Origin: Treponema sp.
GTDB lineage: Bacteria; Spirochaetota; Spirochaetia; Treponematales; Treponemataceae
DNA length: 53,812 bases
Assembly (NCBI GenBank): GCA_018384055.1
Contig: JAHAZL010000014.1
Location: forward strand, 1 to 53,812
Reading direction: 5' to 3'
The first letter of the stretch is position 1; every line of letters starts with the position of its first letter. The notes under the pieces were generated by a model. That model was not told the DNA's origin. It saw only the letters and a list, made by a program, of their open reading frames with translations, and did not search any database. Of the stretch, positions 31,810 through 41,414 are shown in pieces. The translations under genes and the position numbers were made by a program.

Positions 31810-33159
31810 ATGGAAAACTTTTTTGATAAATACATTAATACTGTAAATCGCATTGAGCCGATTAAATACACCGGTAAAGTCATCGGTGTAAAGGGCCTTC
31901 TTGTTGAATCCAATGGTCCCCGTTCTGTTATCGGTGAAATATGTTCAATACAAATTCCAAGTCAGAACACATCTATCCTTGCAGAAGTTGTCGGATTTGA
32001 AGGCAATACTGTAAGGCTCACTCCTTATGGAGACATTAAGGGAATTGAGTGTGGATGCGTTGTCATTGCTTCAGGTCATGTTCTTGAAGTTCCTGTTGGG
32101 GAACATCTTCTTGGTCGTGTAATCGATGCAACTGGTAAATCTCTGGATGGAAAGGGAGACATTGCCGCCCAGGAATATTATCCTGCAACAGCATCGCCTC
32201 CTAATCCAATGAAACGCAAACCCATTGACCGCCGCATTGTTACAGGCGTTCGTGCAATTGACGGGCTCCTTACTGCGGGAAAGGGACAGCGCCTTGGTAT
32301 TTTTGCCGGTTCTGGTGTGGGTAAGTCTACTTTGCTTTCTACTATTGCAAGAAATACAAGTGCTGACGTTAATGTTATCGCCCTTATTGGTGAACGTGGA
32401 CGCGAAGTTTTGGACTTTATTGAAAGGGACCTTGGAGAAGAAGGCCTAAAGCGTTCCGTAGTTGTCGTTGCAACTTCAGATTCTCCTTCAATCTGCCGTT
32501 TGAGGGCAGCCTATGTTGCTACTGCCATAGCAGAATATTTCCGTGATCTGGGCAAAGATGTAATGATGCTTTTTGACAGCGTTACCCGTTTTGCTCATGC
32601 CCAGCGTGAAATCGGTCTTGCCAATGGAGAGCCTCCTGCACAGCGCGGTTATCCTCCTAGCGTTTTCGACATGCTTCCAAAACTTTTGGAAAGAACAGGA
32701 ACAAACGACAAAGGTTCCATCACGGCTTTCTATACTGTTCTCGTTGATGGCGGTGACATGGATGAACCTATTTCCGATAAAGTTCGCGGAACCCTTGACG
32801 GTCACATTGTTCTTAGCCGTGACCTTGCTGCAAAACAGCATTATCCTGCCATCGACATGCTTACAAGCATAAGCCGTCTTTCGGGTAGGGTATCAGGGGA
32901 AAATACAAGAAAGGCTGTTCAACGTGTTCGCAGGTGGATAGCAACCTATGCAGAACAGGAAGATTACATTACAGCCGGAGTTTATCAGAAAGGCAATAAC
33001 CTTGATGTAGATGAAGCCATTGAGCATCATCAGGCTGTGGAAGAATTTCTCTGTCAGGAACAGAATGCCCATCTTAAAATTGAAGATATCCTTCAGAGCC
33101 TTTCAGAAGTCAGCGGAATTGAAATTCCAGAAGAAGAATATTCTGAAAGCCCAGCTTGA
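31810..33159 (+). CDS. fliI: Flagellar export ATPase FliI
   Basis: A 449-residue F1-beta-like ATPase of flagellar type III export. Walker A GSGVGKST is near 167-174; other motifs are LIGERGREVLDFIE, VMMLFDSVTRFAHAQREI (Walker B region) and RGYPPSVFDMLPKLLERTG. The N-terminal beta-barrel and the C-terminal FliJ-side helical domain are present. A TTG at 31795 is in frame, but GGTGGGG before ATG 31810 (MENFFDKY) decides the start. Confidence 0.96.
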   Translation: MENFFDKYINTVNRIEPIKYTGKVIGVKGLLVESNGPRSVIGEICSIQIPSQNTSILAEVVGFEGNTVRLTPYGDIKGIECGCVVIASGHVLEVPVGEHLLGRVIDATGKSLDGKGDIAAQEYYPATASPPNPMKRKPIDRRIVTGVRAIDGLLTAGKGQRLGIFAGSGVGKSTLLSTIARNTSADVNVIALIGERGREVLDFIERDLGEEGLKRSVVVVATSDSPSICRLRAAYVATAIAEYFRDLGKDVMMLFDSVTRFAHAQREIGLANGEPPAQRGYPPSVFDMLPKLLERTGTNDKGSITAFYTVLVDGGDMDEPISDKVRGTLDGHIVLSRDLAAKQHYPAIDMLTSISRLSGRVSGENTRKAVQRVRRWIATYAEQEDYITAGVYQKGNNLDVDEAIEHHQAVEEFLCQEQNAHLKIEDILQSLSEVSGIEIPEEEYSESPA

Positions 33160-33183
33160 TTTTACATCTCATAAAACGGACGA

Positions 33184-33618
33184 ATGAAAAAATTTCAGTT
33201 CAAAATGCAGAAAATTCTTGATCTCAGAAAATTCGAGCAGCAGCAGGCTGAAGCCGAGCTTGGAATAGCTAATGCTGAAGTTGCAAGAATCCAGCGTGAA
33301 TTGGATAACATTGCCATGCAAAAGGTCAGGACATCAAAAGCAAATGAAGGTCAGACTGATTTCTATATATTGACACAGATGGAAAGGTATTTTGTCGGTC
33401 TTGATATAAAGAAAGAAATATTCCTTCAGAAAATGGTTCAGGCTCAAATGGTGGCTGATGAAAAGCGTGCCGTTGTCCTTGAGTGTATGAAGAAAACAAA
33501 ATCCCTGGAAAAATTAAGGGATAAGCATTTTGAAGCCTGGAAAAAAGAAACCCTAAGGCAGGAAGAAATCGCAGTAGATGATGTGGTTACTGCGAAATCC
33601 CATCAGGAATCTTCTTAA
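33184..33618 (+). CDS. fliJ: Flagellar export chaperone FliJ
   Basis: A 144-residue, almost wholly alpha-helical coiled-coil protein starting MKKFQFKMQKILDLRKFEQQ, a typical FliJ opening. FliJ sits in the FliI hexamer and helps couple export to the proton gradient. Position directly after fliI supports the call. It ends the flagellar operon in this window and converges with the 33638-34297 gene across 19 bases; no terminator is evident. Confidence 0.9.
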   Translation: MKKFQFKMQKILDLRKFEQQQAEAELGIANAEVARIQRELDNIAMQKVRTSKANEGQTDFYILTQMERYFVGLDIKKEIFLQKMVQAQMVADEKRAVVLECMKKTKSLEKLRDKHFEAWKKETLRQEEIAVDDVVTAKSHQESS

Positions 33619-33637
33619 AATAATTTTCTTTTGATTT

Positions 33638-34297
33638 CTACTGGTTGTCTTCAAGCTGAATTACTTTCCAGCCTTCAGTTTTGTCCATTGATTTTAGGTC
33701 ATCTACAACCTTGTTGAGTCTGGAAAGTTCCCTGTCCAAAGTTTTTTTGTAATCAAGTTTTCCGTTGCCTATTCTTTCCCTTTCGTCTTCCCAGTTCTGA
33801 AGTCCAGTAAGGTAAAGGAACTTGAATTTTCCAACATTAGCCTTTTCAGCCCAGATGGAAGCTTCCTGCCAGTAAACATAGCAGATTTCATAGCAGGCTT
33901 TTGCCTTTTCAAGATTCCTTAAATATTCATCTTTCCATGGAGCATCATAGAAATAGGCAACCTTCTTGTCATATATTCTGCCAAGTCGAAGGTGCTGCTC
34001 AATAAGTTTCAGGTTCAAATGCATCTGAAAAAGGCATCGGTATTTTTCCCATTCAGTTTCATTTTCAATTTTTGTATAGGCGTAAAGTGGATTGCAAAAA
34101 TCAGCCTTGACTGCCTGTTCAAGCCACCAGATGTTTTCCATTGTATCATCTGGAAGCTGCTGATGATGAATGTGATAAAGCTTGTAGTAGTCTTCCTTAT
34201 ATTTGCATACATATGCGTCTACCTTGTTGATTCCAAGAAAAGAAAGGACAGTACACAATGAGAAAATTTTCAATGCATTGAATAAAGACTTTTTCAC
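33638..34297 (-). CDS. Small exported protein, unknown function
   Basis: A 219-residue protein, leftward between fliJ and tamB. The reading frame is open as far as 34699, but the upstream part runs antisense inside tamB. GTG at 34297 gives MKKSLFNALKIFSLCTVLSFL, a signal peptide ending near KVDA|YV (residue 28), and a GATAAT -10 lies six bases before it. The mature part is rich in aromatic and charged residues (WWLEQAVKADFCNPLYAY; YFYDAPWKDEYLRNLEKAK) and looks helical, perhaps TPR-like. I do not recognise a family. Likely periplasmic. Confidence 0.6.
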   Translation of the reverse strand: MKKSLFNALKIFSLCTVLSFLGINKVDAYVCKYKEDYYKLYHIHHQQLPDDTMENIWWLEQAVKADFCNPLYAYTKIENETEWEKYRCLFQMHLNLKLIEQHLRLGRIYDKKVAYFYDAPWKDEYLRNLEKAKACYEICYVYWQEASIWAEKANVGKFKFLYLTGLQNWEDERERIGNGKLDYKKTLDRELSRLNKVVDDLKSMDKTEGWKVIQLEDNQ

Positions 34298-34303
34298 GCT
34301 TTC

Positions 34304-34309
34304 ATTATC
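34304..34309 (-). promoter_or_regulatory. -10 element of the 33638-34297 gene
   Basis: Minus-strand GATAAT (34309-34304), six bases before the GTG at 34297; the -35 is poor. It supports the GTG as start and a leaderless transcript. Confidence 0.4.
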
Positions 34310-34387
34310 GGAAAAAGAGTCTTCTTGAATTAGAACAAAATAAGGCCTTGAAATATGCGGAATTTCATGTTCTTCAATAAATTCAAA

Positions 34388-34415
34388 TTTTCTGATAAAA
34401 TTAATTGGATATATA
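34388..34415 (+). promoter_or_regulatory. Possible tamB promoter
   Basis: TTTTCT (34388-34393), 16 bases, TATATA (34410-34415), six bases before the tamB ATG at 34422. The -35 is weak. No ribosome-binding site fits between. Confidence 0.4.
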
Positions 34416-34421
34416 TTTGCT

Positions 34422-37400
34422 ATGAAGTCCAGGGTACTAAAAACCGTTTTAGGTATTTCCATATTCCTCGCCATCATTGCCATTTCCATGGTAGTGGTTA
34501 GACCTTTGTACAGAAAGGTTGACCAGACTGTGCGTAGCCTTAAAGCAGATGCCATGGCAAAATTTGAATCAAGTACCGGTCTTTCCATTTCATACAAATC
34601 CCTGTCTCCTTCCATTCTTTCTGGAATAGTGCTGAATGGGATTGTCCTCAGGGATGCTGAAACAAAAGAAGAAATCCTTACTGTAAAGAAAACTTCCATA
34701 TATTACAGACTTTCAAAACTCATTCACGGTGATCTTGACCATGCCTTTAAAAAACTTTCCATAAACAATGTTGTCATAAACTGCAGCTATGAAAATCTTC
34801 AGAAACTTTTTTCTTCTGCTCAGGAAAAGGAAGAAAAGAAAGAATTTACCATTTCTTATGTTGAAAATCTCGTAAGGACAATTGCATTCTCCGTTCCTTT
34901 CGATGTACAGGTAAAGAATGTTCGCTTCAAGTATTCTTCCGGCATGGATGTTTATTCCCTTGCCCTAAGGGAACTCCTTTTAAGGAAGAATAATTCTTCA
35001 AGTTCTGTTTTCCTCAGACTCAACGGTTATGTTGATTCCAATATCGAAGTTTTTGGCTATAAGTCTGCAGGATTTGTATACAGAATCGACGGAAACCTTT
35101 TTAATGACATTTCTGGAAGTTCGTTCAGACTGAGGCTTGATGATTACAGGCGTGCCGCCTATTCTGTAAAGCATCAGGAATTCCTTCTCAATTACAAGGA
35201 CCATAAATTTATCGTAAGAACAACCAGAAATTTCTTTCCTCTAAACCTTAAGGTTCTTTTTAATCTGGACAGTTTTTCTGTGGAAAGTACAGTCCGCATG
35301 AATTCCCTTAATCCTCTGAACATGTTCAGGGCTCCTGAATACAACGGCATTATGAGTTTCTTCAAGGGGTCAATCTTTACGACAGACTCATATTTCTTTA
35401 TGGATTTTAGGGACAAAAAGTACAGCTATACTACAAAAACTACCGTCAACATGCCAAAGGGAAAAAGGTTTACCAAATACGGCCAGAATGTTTTTGTAAA
35501 TTGCAGGGGAAACAATACAGATGTTGTCATTGCTGAACTTTCTGCCGACGGCGGAATTTTCAAGGGTACCTACAAGGGTGATTTCAATATACCAAAACTT
35601 CAGCCCAAGGGAACCCTGAATCTGGATTACTATGCCTTTTCAAACGGCAATAAAATTTCCACGACTGCCTATTTCAAGCCTAGGGCAAATGAAGGCTTTG
35701 ATTTCTTCATGCCGGAAGTACATTTTGGTAAATGGTGTACCTATTCGAATTTCAAGGCTTATGCATCGCTTGGAAAAAATATTGTCCTTGTTGTTGATGC
35801 TGACGATTATTCTCATCCTGAATACGGAACTCCGGGACACCTTACGGCAAACGGGAACCTTCAGCTTGGTGAAAACAAATACCTTCAGGCTTCAGCAACC
35901 CTTAACAACTTCTTCCTGGATACAGGACTTAAAACGGCAGCCTTTTTTACGGACGGGGAAGGAGATATACCTTGTGTTGGACCTGCAATTCCAAAAGCTG
36001 AACCTTATATCACTCAGGTTGAATGCTATTTTGCCACTGACTTCGATAACATGATGTACAATGCTCCTGTTGTCATCTGTGCTAATACAAAGGAAGACAA
36101 GGAAATCGGTTTCGTTTCGTTTGACGGCACCGATACTTCTTTCTCGTTCAGCAGAATAGACATTATGTATGGAAGCAATTCCATGCTCGCTACCGGTTCC
36201 CTTGACATTGACAGAAATCTAAGGCAGCTTAACTTTTTTACAGACCTTAACCTTAATTCTTTCCCTTATTCTTTCAACGGGGTTTATGCCTGGGGTGAAT
36301 GGCTTTCCATTACCGGTAATTACGGTTTTGAAGCCTTGGTAAACTACGGAAAGACAACGGATGGATCTTTAAGATGCAACAGCCTTCCTCTTTCCTATGG
36401 AAAATATTCTGCGTCCTTGTCTGTAGATACTAATTTCAGTTTCAGCAGCAACGGAACTTGGGATGCCTTTATCGATAAGTTTGAAATCTCTGAATTGAGC
36501 GATAATTTCAGATCAAAACCTAAAATCGTGTTTGCCGGAGAAATGAATGACAAGGGGCTCATTGCCTCAAACATCCTTTATTCTGACAATATTTCTTCCC
36601 TTGACGGAAATGGGTTCATTCTATGGAATATTTCCGAAAATGGCTTTGATGATGCCGTTGTAAATATAAGTCTTGCAAGTCCTGTTTCCAATGAAAAACT
36701 TTCTTTCGGAGGGGAAGCAAGAAGCATGTCTCAGGACAAGTTCTCCCTTGCAAATTTCAAGAAGGACCTTTATTTTAACCTTACAACCGGAATTTTCTCT
36801 TTCCCTATAAGTCGATTCATCACGGGGCAGGGTGCAGGAAATACAGTCTCCTTCAATATAAATGCAAGCGGAACTTTTGAAAATCCACTTTATGCCATTG
36901 ATGTAATTGATTCTTCCATTCTTCTCGGTGGAAATAATCTTGTTGCCAAATTGAATGCAACCTACATTGACGATGTTCTGGAAATTTCAAAGGCAGATGT
37001 TTCCTGGAGATATTTCAAAGTTGATGAGGTTAATGCCATAATCGACATGAATAACTTTGAGGGCAAATCGAGCCTTCACTTTAAGATGAATGGGGTAGAC
37101 AGGCAGTTTGATGCTGGCTTTGACTTTGTAGTTTCCAACCTTTCTGATCCGGAAAAGAAAGGTATTCCGGAAGCCTTTTCAATTGATGCAGATTGTGTAA
37201 GCCTCGACAGCAATTTCATAGAATCCTTTACTCCTTTTCACCTGTCTTTGATTCGTTCTCCTGGACGAGTGGATATTGTAACTGATGAAAACATAGGTGC
37301 CTATGGAGAAATTCTTGATGACGGCAATGTTTCCTTTACGGTTGCAGAGGACAAGGCCCTTCATTTTGACATGGACGGTTCCTATAGAAACTCTATTGTG

Positions 37401-38885
37401 GATATGAATTTTAACGGTTTCTATTGGAATTTAAGCAAGATTGCCTATATTTTCAATTCCGACATATTCACCCTTTATTCGGGTGTACTTTCCGGGAACC
37501 TGACCATTTCAGGTTCTTTAAGCGACCCTGAATTTGGCGGTACCATGGTCCTCGTTATGCCAGACTTTAATCTTCCTCAGTTTGTTCCTGACCATTTTGC
37601 AACAGATGAAATAAAAGTCGTTTTCTCTTCAGAAGAAATATCTCTTACGGAAACTCTGTTTCGTGTTAGAAATGGTTATGTTGCTGTCAGCGGACTCATA
37701 GCCATGGACAGATGGGCTCTCGATAATTTTACCGTAAACATCCGGACCCTTGAGAATTTCAAGATTCCTGTTGATGCCAAGGTGGATCATTTTAGGATCA
37801 AGGGATTTGCATCGGTGGATGCATCTCTTGTTCTGGAAGATCAGGCTCTTAACCTGAACGGTTCCATAGAACTTCAGAATTCTTCGCTTTCCTACAACAT
37901 GAGTACGCAGGAAAAGATTCTTGAACCTATAAACTCAAATATAAATCCTAAAAAGAAGAGGAAAAAGGCAAAGACCGGTGAAACAGGATTCAAGCCTTCC
38001 ATTAATTTCAATATAAATCTTGCCCTCATGATTGGACACAAGGTTCAGATAGATGTAAATCCTTTTCTCCGAAGTCTTATTGCACCTTCAACGCCTATTT
38101 ATGTAGCGGCTGATACTGCATCAGGAGTCTGGAGCATAAAGGGCGACATTGTTCTTCGCGGTGGGGAAATTTCATATTTGAACAGAAACTTCTATCTAAA
38201 GCAGGGTAGATTGATTCTCAATGAAACTCAGGACCATTTTGACCCTAACATTACCGTAAGGGCCGAAACCCGCGAAAGAGATTCAAACGGGGATAATGTA
38301 AACATTATTCTGTCCGCAATTTCACAGAATCTGTCCAAATTCAACGCGGTCCTTTCTTCTATTCCGGCCCGATCTGAATCGGAAATCATGGGTTTGCTTG
38401 GTCAGATTGTTTCTGGTGACGCCAATTCTGTAGGAAACCTTGTTCTTTCCGGCATGGATTACGGGGTTCAGGTTACGCTTCTACGTAAATTTGAGAACTC
38501 ATTGCGTGATTTATGTAATTTTGATATATTTTCACTCAGGACTACAGCCTTGCAGAATACCATCATGCAGGGATTGGAAATGGGAAACAGACCGGAAAAC
38601 AATTCCGTTATCGGTAACCTTTTTGACAATTCGACTGTTTATATTGGTAAGTATTTCGGAAGCGATGTTTACGCAGATGCTCTACTGCACTGGACCTATG
38701 ACAGGAAAATGGCGGGGGTAAGCGAAGCTATGGGTGAGGGACTTGTTTTCCAGCCAGAAATTGGTCTTGAATTCAATGCTCCGTTTGGAAACATACGCTG
38801 GAATTTTGCACCGGACCTTAGCGACATGCAGTCGTCATGGGCGAAGGCTACATCCATAACACTGTCGTGGCGATGGGCGTTCTAA
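34422..38885 (+). CDS. tamB: TamB-like (DUF490) translocation/assembly protein
   Basis: A 1487-residue bridge protein between inner and outer membrane. Residues 8-27 are a membrane anchor (TVLGISIFLAIIAISMVVV), followed by an AsmA-like start (ITYKSLSPSILSGIVLNG-like, here SYKSLSPSILSGIVLNGI) and a very long beta-rich tube region. The C-terminal TamB/DUF490 domain is clear: FNAVLSSIPARSESEIMGLL, LRTTALQNTIMQG, VYIGKYFGSDVYADALLHW, ending ITLSWRWAF. TamB-type proteins are thought to move lipids or help barrel assembly. It is directly upstream of bamA, as in T. pallidum (TP0325-TP0326 from memory), which supports joint work. Confidence 0.92.
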   Translation: MKSRVLKTVLGISIFLAIIAISMVVVRPLYRKVDQTVRSLKADAMAKFESSTGLSISYKSLSPSILSGIVLNGIVLRDAETKEEILTVKKTSIYYRLSKLIHGDLDHAFKKLSINNVVINCSYENLQKLFSSAQEKEEKKEFTISYVENLVRTIAFSVPFDVQVKNVRFKYSSGMDVYSLALRELLLRKNNSSSSVFLRLNGYVDSNIEVFGYKSAGFVYRIDGNLFNDISGSSFRLRLDDYRRAAYSVKHQEFLLNYKDHKFIVRTTRNFFPLNLKVLFNLDSFSVESTVRMNSLNPLNMFRAPEYNGIMSFFKGSIFTTDSYFFMDFRDKKYSYTTKTTVNMPKGKRFTKYGQNVFVNCRGNNTDVVIAELSADGGIFKGTYKGDFNIPKLQPKGTLNLDYYAFSNGNKISTTAYFKPRANEGFDFFMPEVHFGKWCTYSNFKAYASLGKNIVLVVDADDYSHPEYGTPGHLTANGNLQLGENKYLQASATLNNFFLDTGLKTAAFFTDGEGDIPCVGPAIPKAEPYITQVECYFATDFDNMMYNAPVVICANTKEDKEIGFVSFDGTDTSFSFSRIDIMYGSNSMLATGSLDIDRNLRQLNFFTDLNLNSFPYSFNGVYAWGEWLSITGNYGFEALVNYGKTTDGSLRCNSLPLSYGKYSASLSVDTNFSFSSNGTWDAFIDKFEISELSDNFRSKPKIVFAGEMNDKGLIASNILYSDNISSLDGNGFILWNISENGFDDAVVNISLASPVSNEKLSFGGEARSMSQDKFSLANFKKDLYFNLTTGIFSFPISRFITGQGAGNTVSFNINASGTFENPLYAIDVIDSSILLGGNNLVAKLNATYIDDVLEISKADVSWRYFKVDEVNAIIDMNNFEGKSSLHFKMNGVDRQFDAGFDFVVSNLSDPEKKGIPEAFSIDADCVSLDSNFIESFTPFHLSLIRSPGRVDIVTDENIGAYGEILDDGNVSFTVAEDKALHFDMDGSYRNSIVDMNFNGFYWNLSKIAYIFNSDIFTLYSGVLSGNLTISGSLSDPEFGGTMVLVMPDFNLPQFVPDHFATDEIKVVFSSEEISLTETLFRVRNGYVAVSGLIAMDRWALDNFTVNIRTLENFKIPVDAKVDHFRIKGFASVDASLVLEDQALNLNGSIELQNSSLSYNMSTQEKILEPINSNINPKKKRKKAKTGETGFKPSINFNINLALMIGHKVQIDVNPFLRSLIAPSTPIYVAADTASGVWSIKGDIVLRGGEISYLNRNFYLKQGRLILNETQDHFDPNITVRAETRERDSNGDNVNIILSAISQNLSKFNAVLSSIPARSESEIMGLLGQIVSGDANSVGNLVLSGMDYGVQVTLLRKFENSLRDLCNFDIFSLRTTALQNTIMQGLEMGNRPENNSVIGNLFDNSTVYIGKYFGSDVYADALLHWTYDRKMAGVSEAMGEGLVFQPEIGLEFNAPFGNIRWNFAPDLSDMQSSWAKATSITLSWRWAF

Positions 38886-38910
38886 AAAGTTCAAAAATTG
38901 GGGATAAATT

Positions 38911-41391
38911 ATGTCATTTAATAATAGGCGCTATCTTTTTTCTGTTCTTGCTGTCCTTCTTTCTGTTTTTGTTTCAGCTTTTTCTCAGACATCACTTTCT
39001 GATGACTGGTATTACAATAAGCCAATCAAATTGATTCACTTTCAGAACCTGAAAACTGTAAAGCATGGCGATCTTGATGGTATTACCAGCAGCTTCATAA
39101 GCAAGCCGTTTACTGACGACCTTGTCAGCGAACTTTATGACAGGCTCTTTTCAATTGATTATTTTGATGACATTGAAGTAAAGGCAACAAAAAACAATGA
39201 CGAGGGAAAAACTGTTACCCTTATTGTTGTAGTTCAGGAAAAGCCTGTTGTTGTGAGGCTTAAGTTCTCCGGCAATTCGGGACTTCATACTTCAGACCTC
39301 AAGGCAAAGATTTCTCTTAAGAGGGACGACATATTTATAGAAGAAAAACTTTCTCAGGATGAACGTGCCCTTAGAAATTACTATATAGAGAAGGGGTATA
39401 CAAGGGCTACGGTTAATGCTTCCTATGAAATGAAAGATGACGGTGTCCACGTATATTTCAAGATTCTTGAAGGAAAAAAATCCGTTGTAAAGAAGATTAA
39501 CTTTGTGGGAAACAAGGTTGTTTCTTCAAAAACATTGAAGGGTAAACTCAAGATGAAGGAAGTAAGCCTTTTCAACAACGGTGCTTTCCAGGATGCTTCA
39601 ATTTCTGCAGATGCAAGGGCTGTTCTTGCATATTATCAGAACCGTGGTTATGCTGACTCAAAGATCCTCAATGTTTCTCAGGATTCTGAATACAACGAGC
39701 AAAAGAACCGAGAAGAAGTTACAATTACCTTTCATATTTCGGAAGGTGCCCAATATACTTATGGCGGAATGACTTATCAGGGCAATAGAATTTTTAGCAG
39801 CGAAGAACTTGATAAGCTTTCAACCTTAAAAATAGGTGCCATCTACAATGAAACAAAGTTTCAGGAAACAAGAGCGAATATCCAGAACAAATATTACGAA
39901 AACGGATATACATCAAACCAATTCTATCCAGAGCAGAAGAAGGATGCTGATGTAAGGGTAGTTTCTTATGTTCTTCATATTGATGAAAAACCGAGAAGCC
40001 ACATTGAAAACATCATCATCAAGGGAAATGAAAAGACAAAGGACTTTGTAATCCGTCGTGAAATCCCTATTGATGAAGGCGACATTTTCTCAAATGCCAA
40101 AATTACAAACGGTATGAGAAACCTTTACAACCTTCAGTTCTTCTCAGCAGTAGCTCCTGAAGTAGTTCAGGGTTCTGAAGAAAACCTAGTAGACATTGTA
40201 TTTACTGTTGAAGAGCAGAGTACAACTTCCCTAGACATAGGATTTACTTTCTCCGGTGTCTCAGACCCAGATGATTTACCTGTTTCCCTTTATGCGAAAA
40301 TTCAGGAATCTAATCTCTGGGGAGAAGGACGTTCAGCATCTGCAAGTACTACACTTTCTACAAGCGAACAGTCTGTTTCCCTTGGATATGGTCAGAACTG
40401 GCTTTGGGGAAAACCTATTGCTGCAAACTTTTCCATTGGCTATTCTCACTCAACAAACTATGCCCTCCGCAACAAGATCATGCCTAGTGGTGATATTAAT
40501 GATGACTACTATTACATGAAGTATATGCAGAATCAGTTTAATTTCAGTACATCCCTTTCAAAAAGATGGACCCCTGACTTTGCTATCCTTACTCTTGCAG
40601 GAGGTATGACCAACAGTATCCTCTACAATGATTATGACGATGACCTTTATGTTCCATACGATTCTTCTGTAAGCTATTACAACAAGAACTGGGAACCAAA
40701 GAATTCCCTCTGGTCTTCATTTTCTGTAGATGCAAGAAACATTGCCTATGACCCTTCAAAAGGTTGGTTTGCCAGCCAGAGACTTTCTTGGAACGGACTC
40801 TTTAAGAAGGGCTTCTTCGGCTTTGCTCCGGAATGGGGTGAAACTGAATTTTACCTCAGAACCGATACAAAACTTGAAAAGTACTTTACTCTGGTAGAAC
40901 ATAACATTGCAGATACATTTAACCTTAAGCTTGTTCTCATGGGATATTCTGCGCTTTCGTTCCAGTTCCCAACTCCAGGTACAAATATCAAGAGATCTAA
41001 CCAGCTTTACATTGACGGTATGTTCATGGGACGTGGTTGGACAATTTACAACAAGAATTATGGACGTGGTCTCGCAATGTGGAATAACTCCGTTGAATTG
41101 CGTTGTCCGGTTATTCCCGGTGTAATTGCCTTTGACCTCTTTGCAGATGCAGTTGCCATTACAAAAAATCAGGAAGACATCTTTGGTGGACTTACAAAGG
41201 AAGACTGGTACTACAGTTTTGGTCCAAGCATTAGATTCTGTATTCAGCAGTTCCCTCTTAAGCTTATTTTTGCAAATACCTGTAAATTTAGAGACGGACA
41301 GTTTGTATTTACTGACCAGGATGGTGACGGAGACTATAAGTGGAACAGCAACTGGCACTTTGTTCTCTCATTCAACATGGCTAACAGATAG
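38911..41391 (+). CDS. bamA: Outer-membrane assembly factor BamA
   Basis: An 826-residue Omp85 protein that folds beta-barrels into the outer membrane. Signal peptide at 1-25 (ending SAFS|Q), five POTRA domains over about 35-430 (recurring patterns such as KKINFVGNKVVSSKTLKGKL and ENIIIKGNEKTKDFVIRRE), then the 16-strand barrel. The loop-6 motif is present as GMFMGRGWTIY (in place of VRGF/RGF). The chain ends FVLSFNMANR, so the usual terminal aromatic residue is missing. GGGGAT lies before the ATG. Next gene is skp. Confidence 0.95.
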   Translation: MSFNNRRYLFSVLAVLLSVFVSAFSQTSLSDDWYYNKPIKLIHFQNLKTVKHGDLDGITSSFISKPFTDDLVSELYDRLFSIDYFDDIEVKATKNNDEGKTVTLIVVVQEKPVVVRLKFSGNSGLHTSDLKAKISLKRDDIFIEEKLSQDERALRNYYIEKGYTRATVNASYEMKDDGVHVYFKILEGKKSVVKKINFVGNKVVSSKTLKGKLKMKEVSLFNNGAFQDASISADARAVLAYYQNRGYADSKILNVSQDSEYNEQKNREEVTITFHISEGAQYTYGGMTYQGNRIFSSEELDKLSTLKIGAIYNETKFQETRANIQNKYYENGYTSNQFYPEQKKDADVRVVSYVLHIDEKPRSHIENIIIKGNEKTKDFVIRREIPIDEGDIFSNAKITNGMRNLYNLQFFSAVAPEVVQGSEENLVDIVFTVEEQSTTSLDIGFTFSGVSDPDDLPVSLYAKIQESNLWGEGRSASASTTLSTSEQSVSLGYGQNWLWGKPIAANFSIGYSHSTNYALRNKIMPSGDINDDYYYMKYMQNQFNFSTSLSKRWTPDFAILTLAGGMTNSILYNDYDDDLYVPYDSSVSYYNKNWEPKNSLWSSFSVDARNIAYDPSKGWFASQRLSWNGLFKKGFFGFAPEWGETEFYLRTDTKLEKYFTLVEHNIADTFNLKLVLMGYSALSFQFPTPGTNIKRSNQLYIDGMFMGRGWTIYNKNYGRGLAMWNNSVELRCPVIPGVIAFDLFADAVAITKNQEDIFGGLTKEDWYYSFGPSIRFCIQQFPLKLIFANTCKFRDGQFVFTDQDGDGDYKWNSNWHFVLSFNMANR

Positions 41392-41414
41392 TATTGTTTC
41401 AGGAGTTTATTATT

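Noticed and set aside
34298..34699. N-terminal extension of the 33638-34297 gene
   Set aside because: The extension overlaps the tamB start on the other strand and lacks protein-like composition; the signal peptide begins at GTG 34297.
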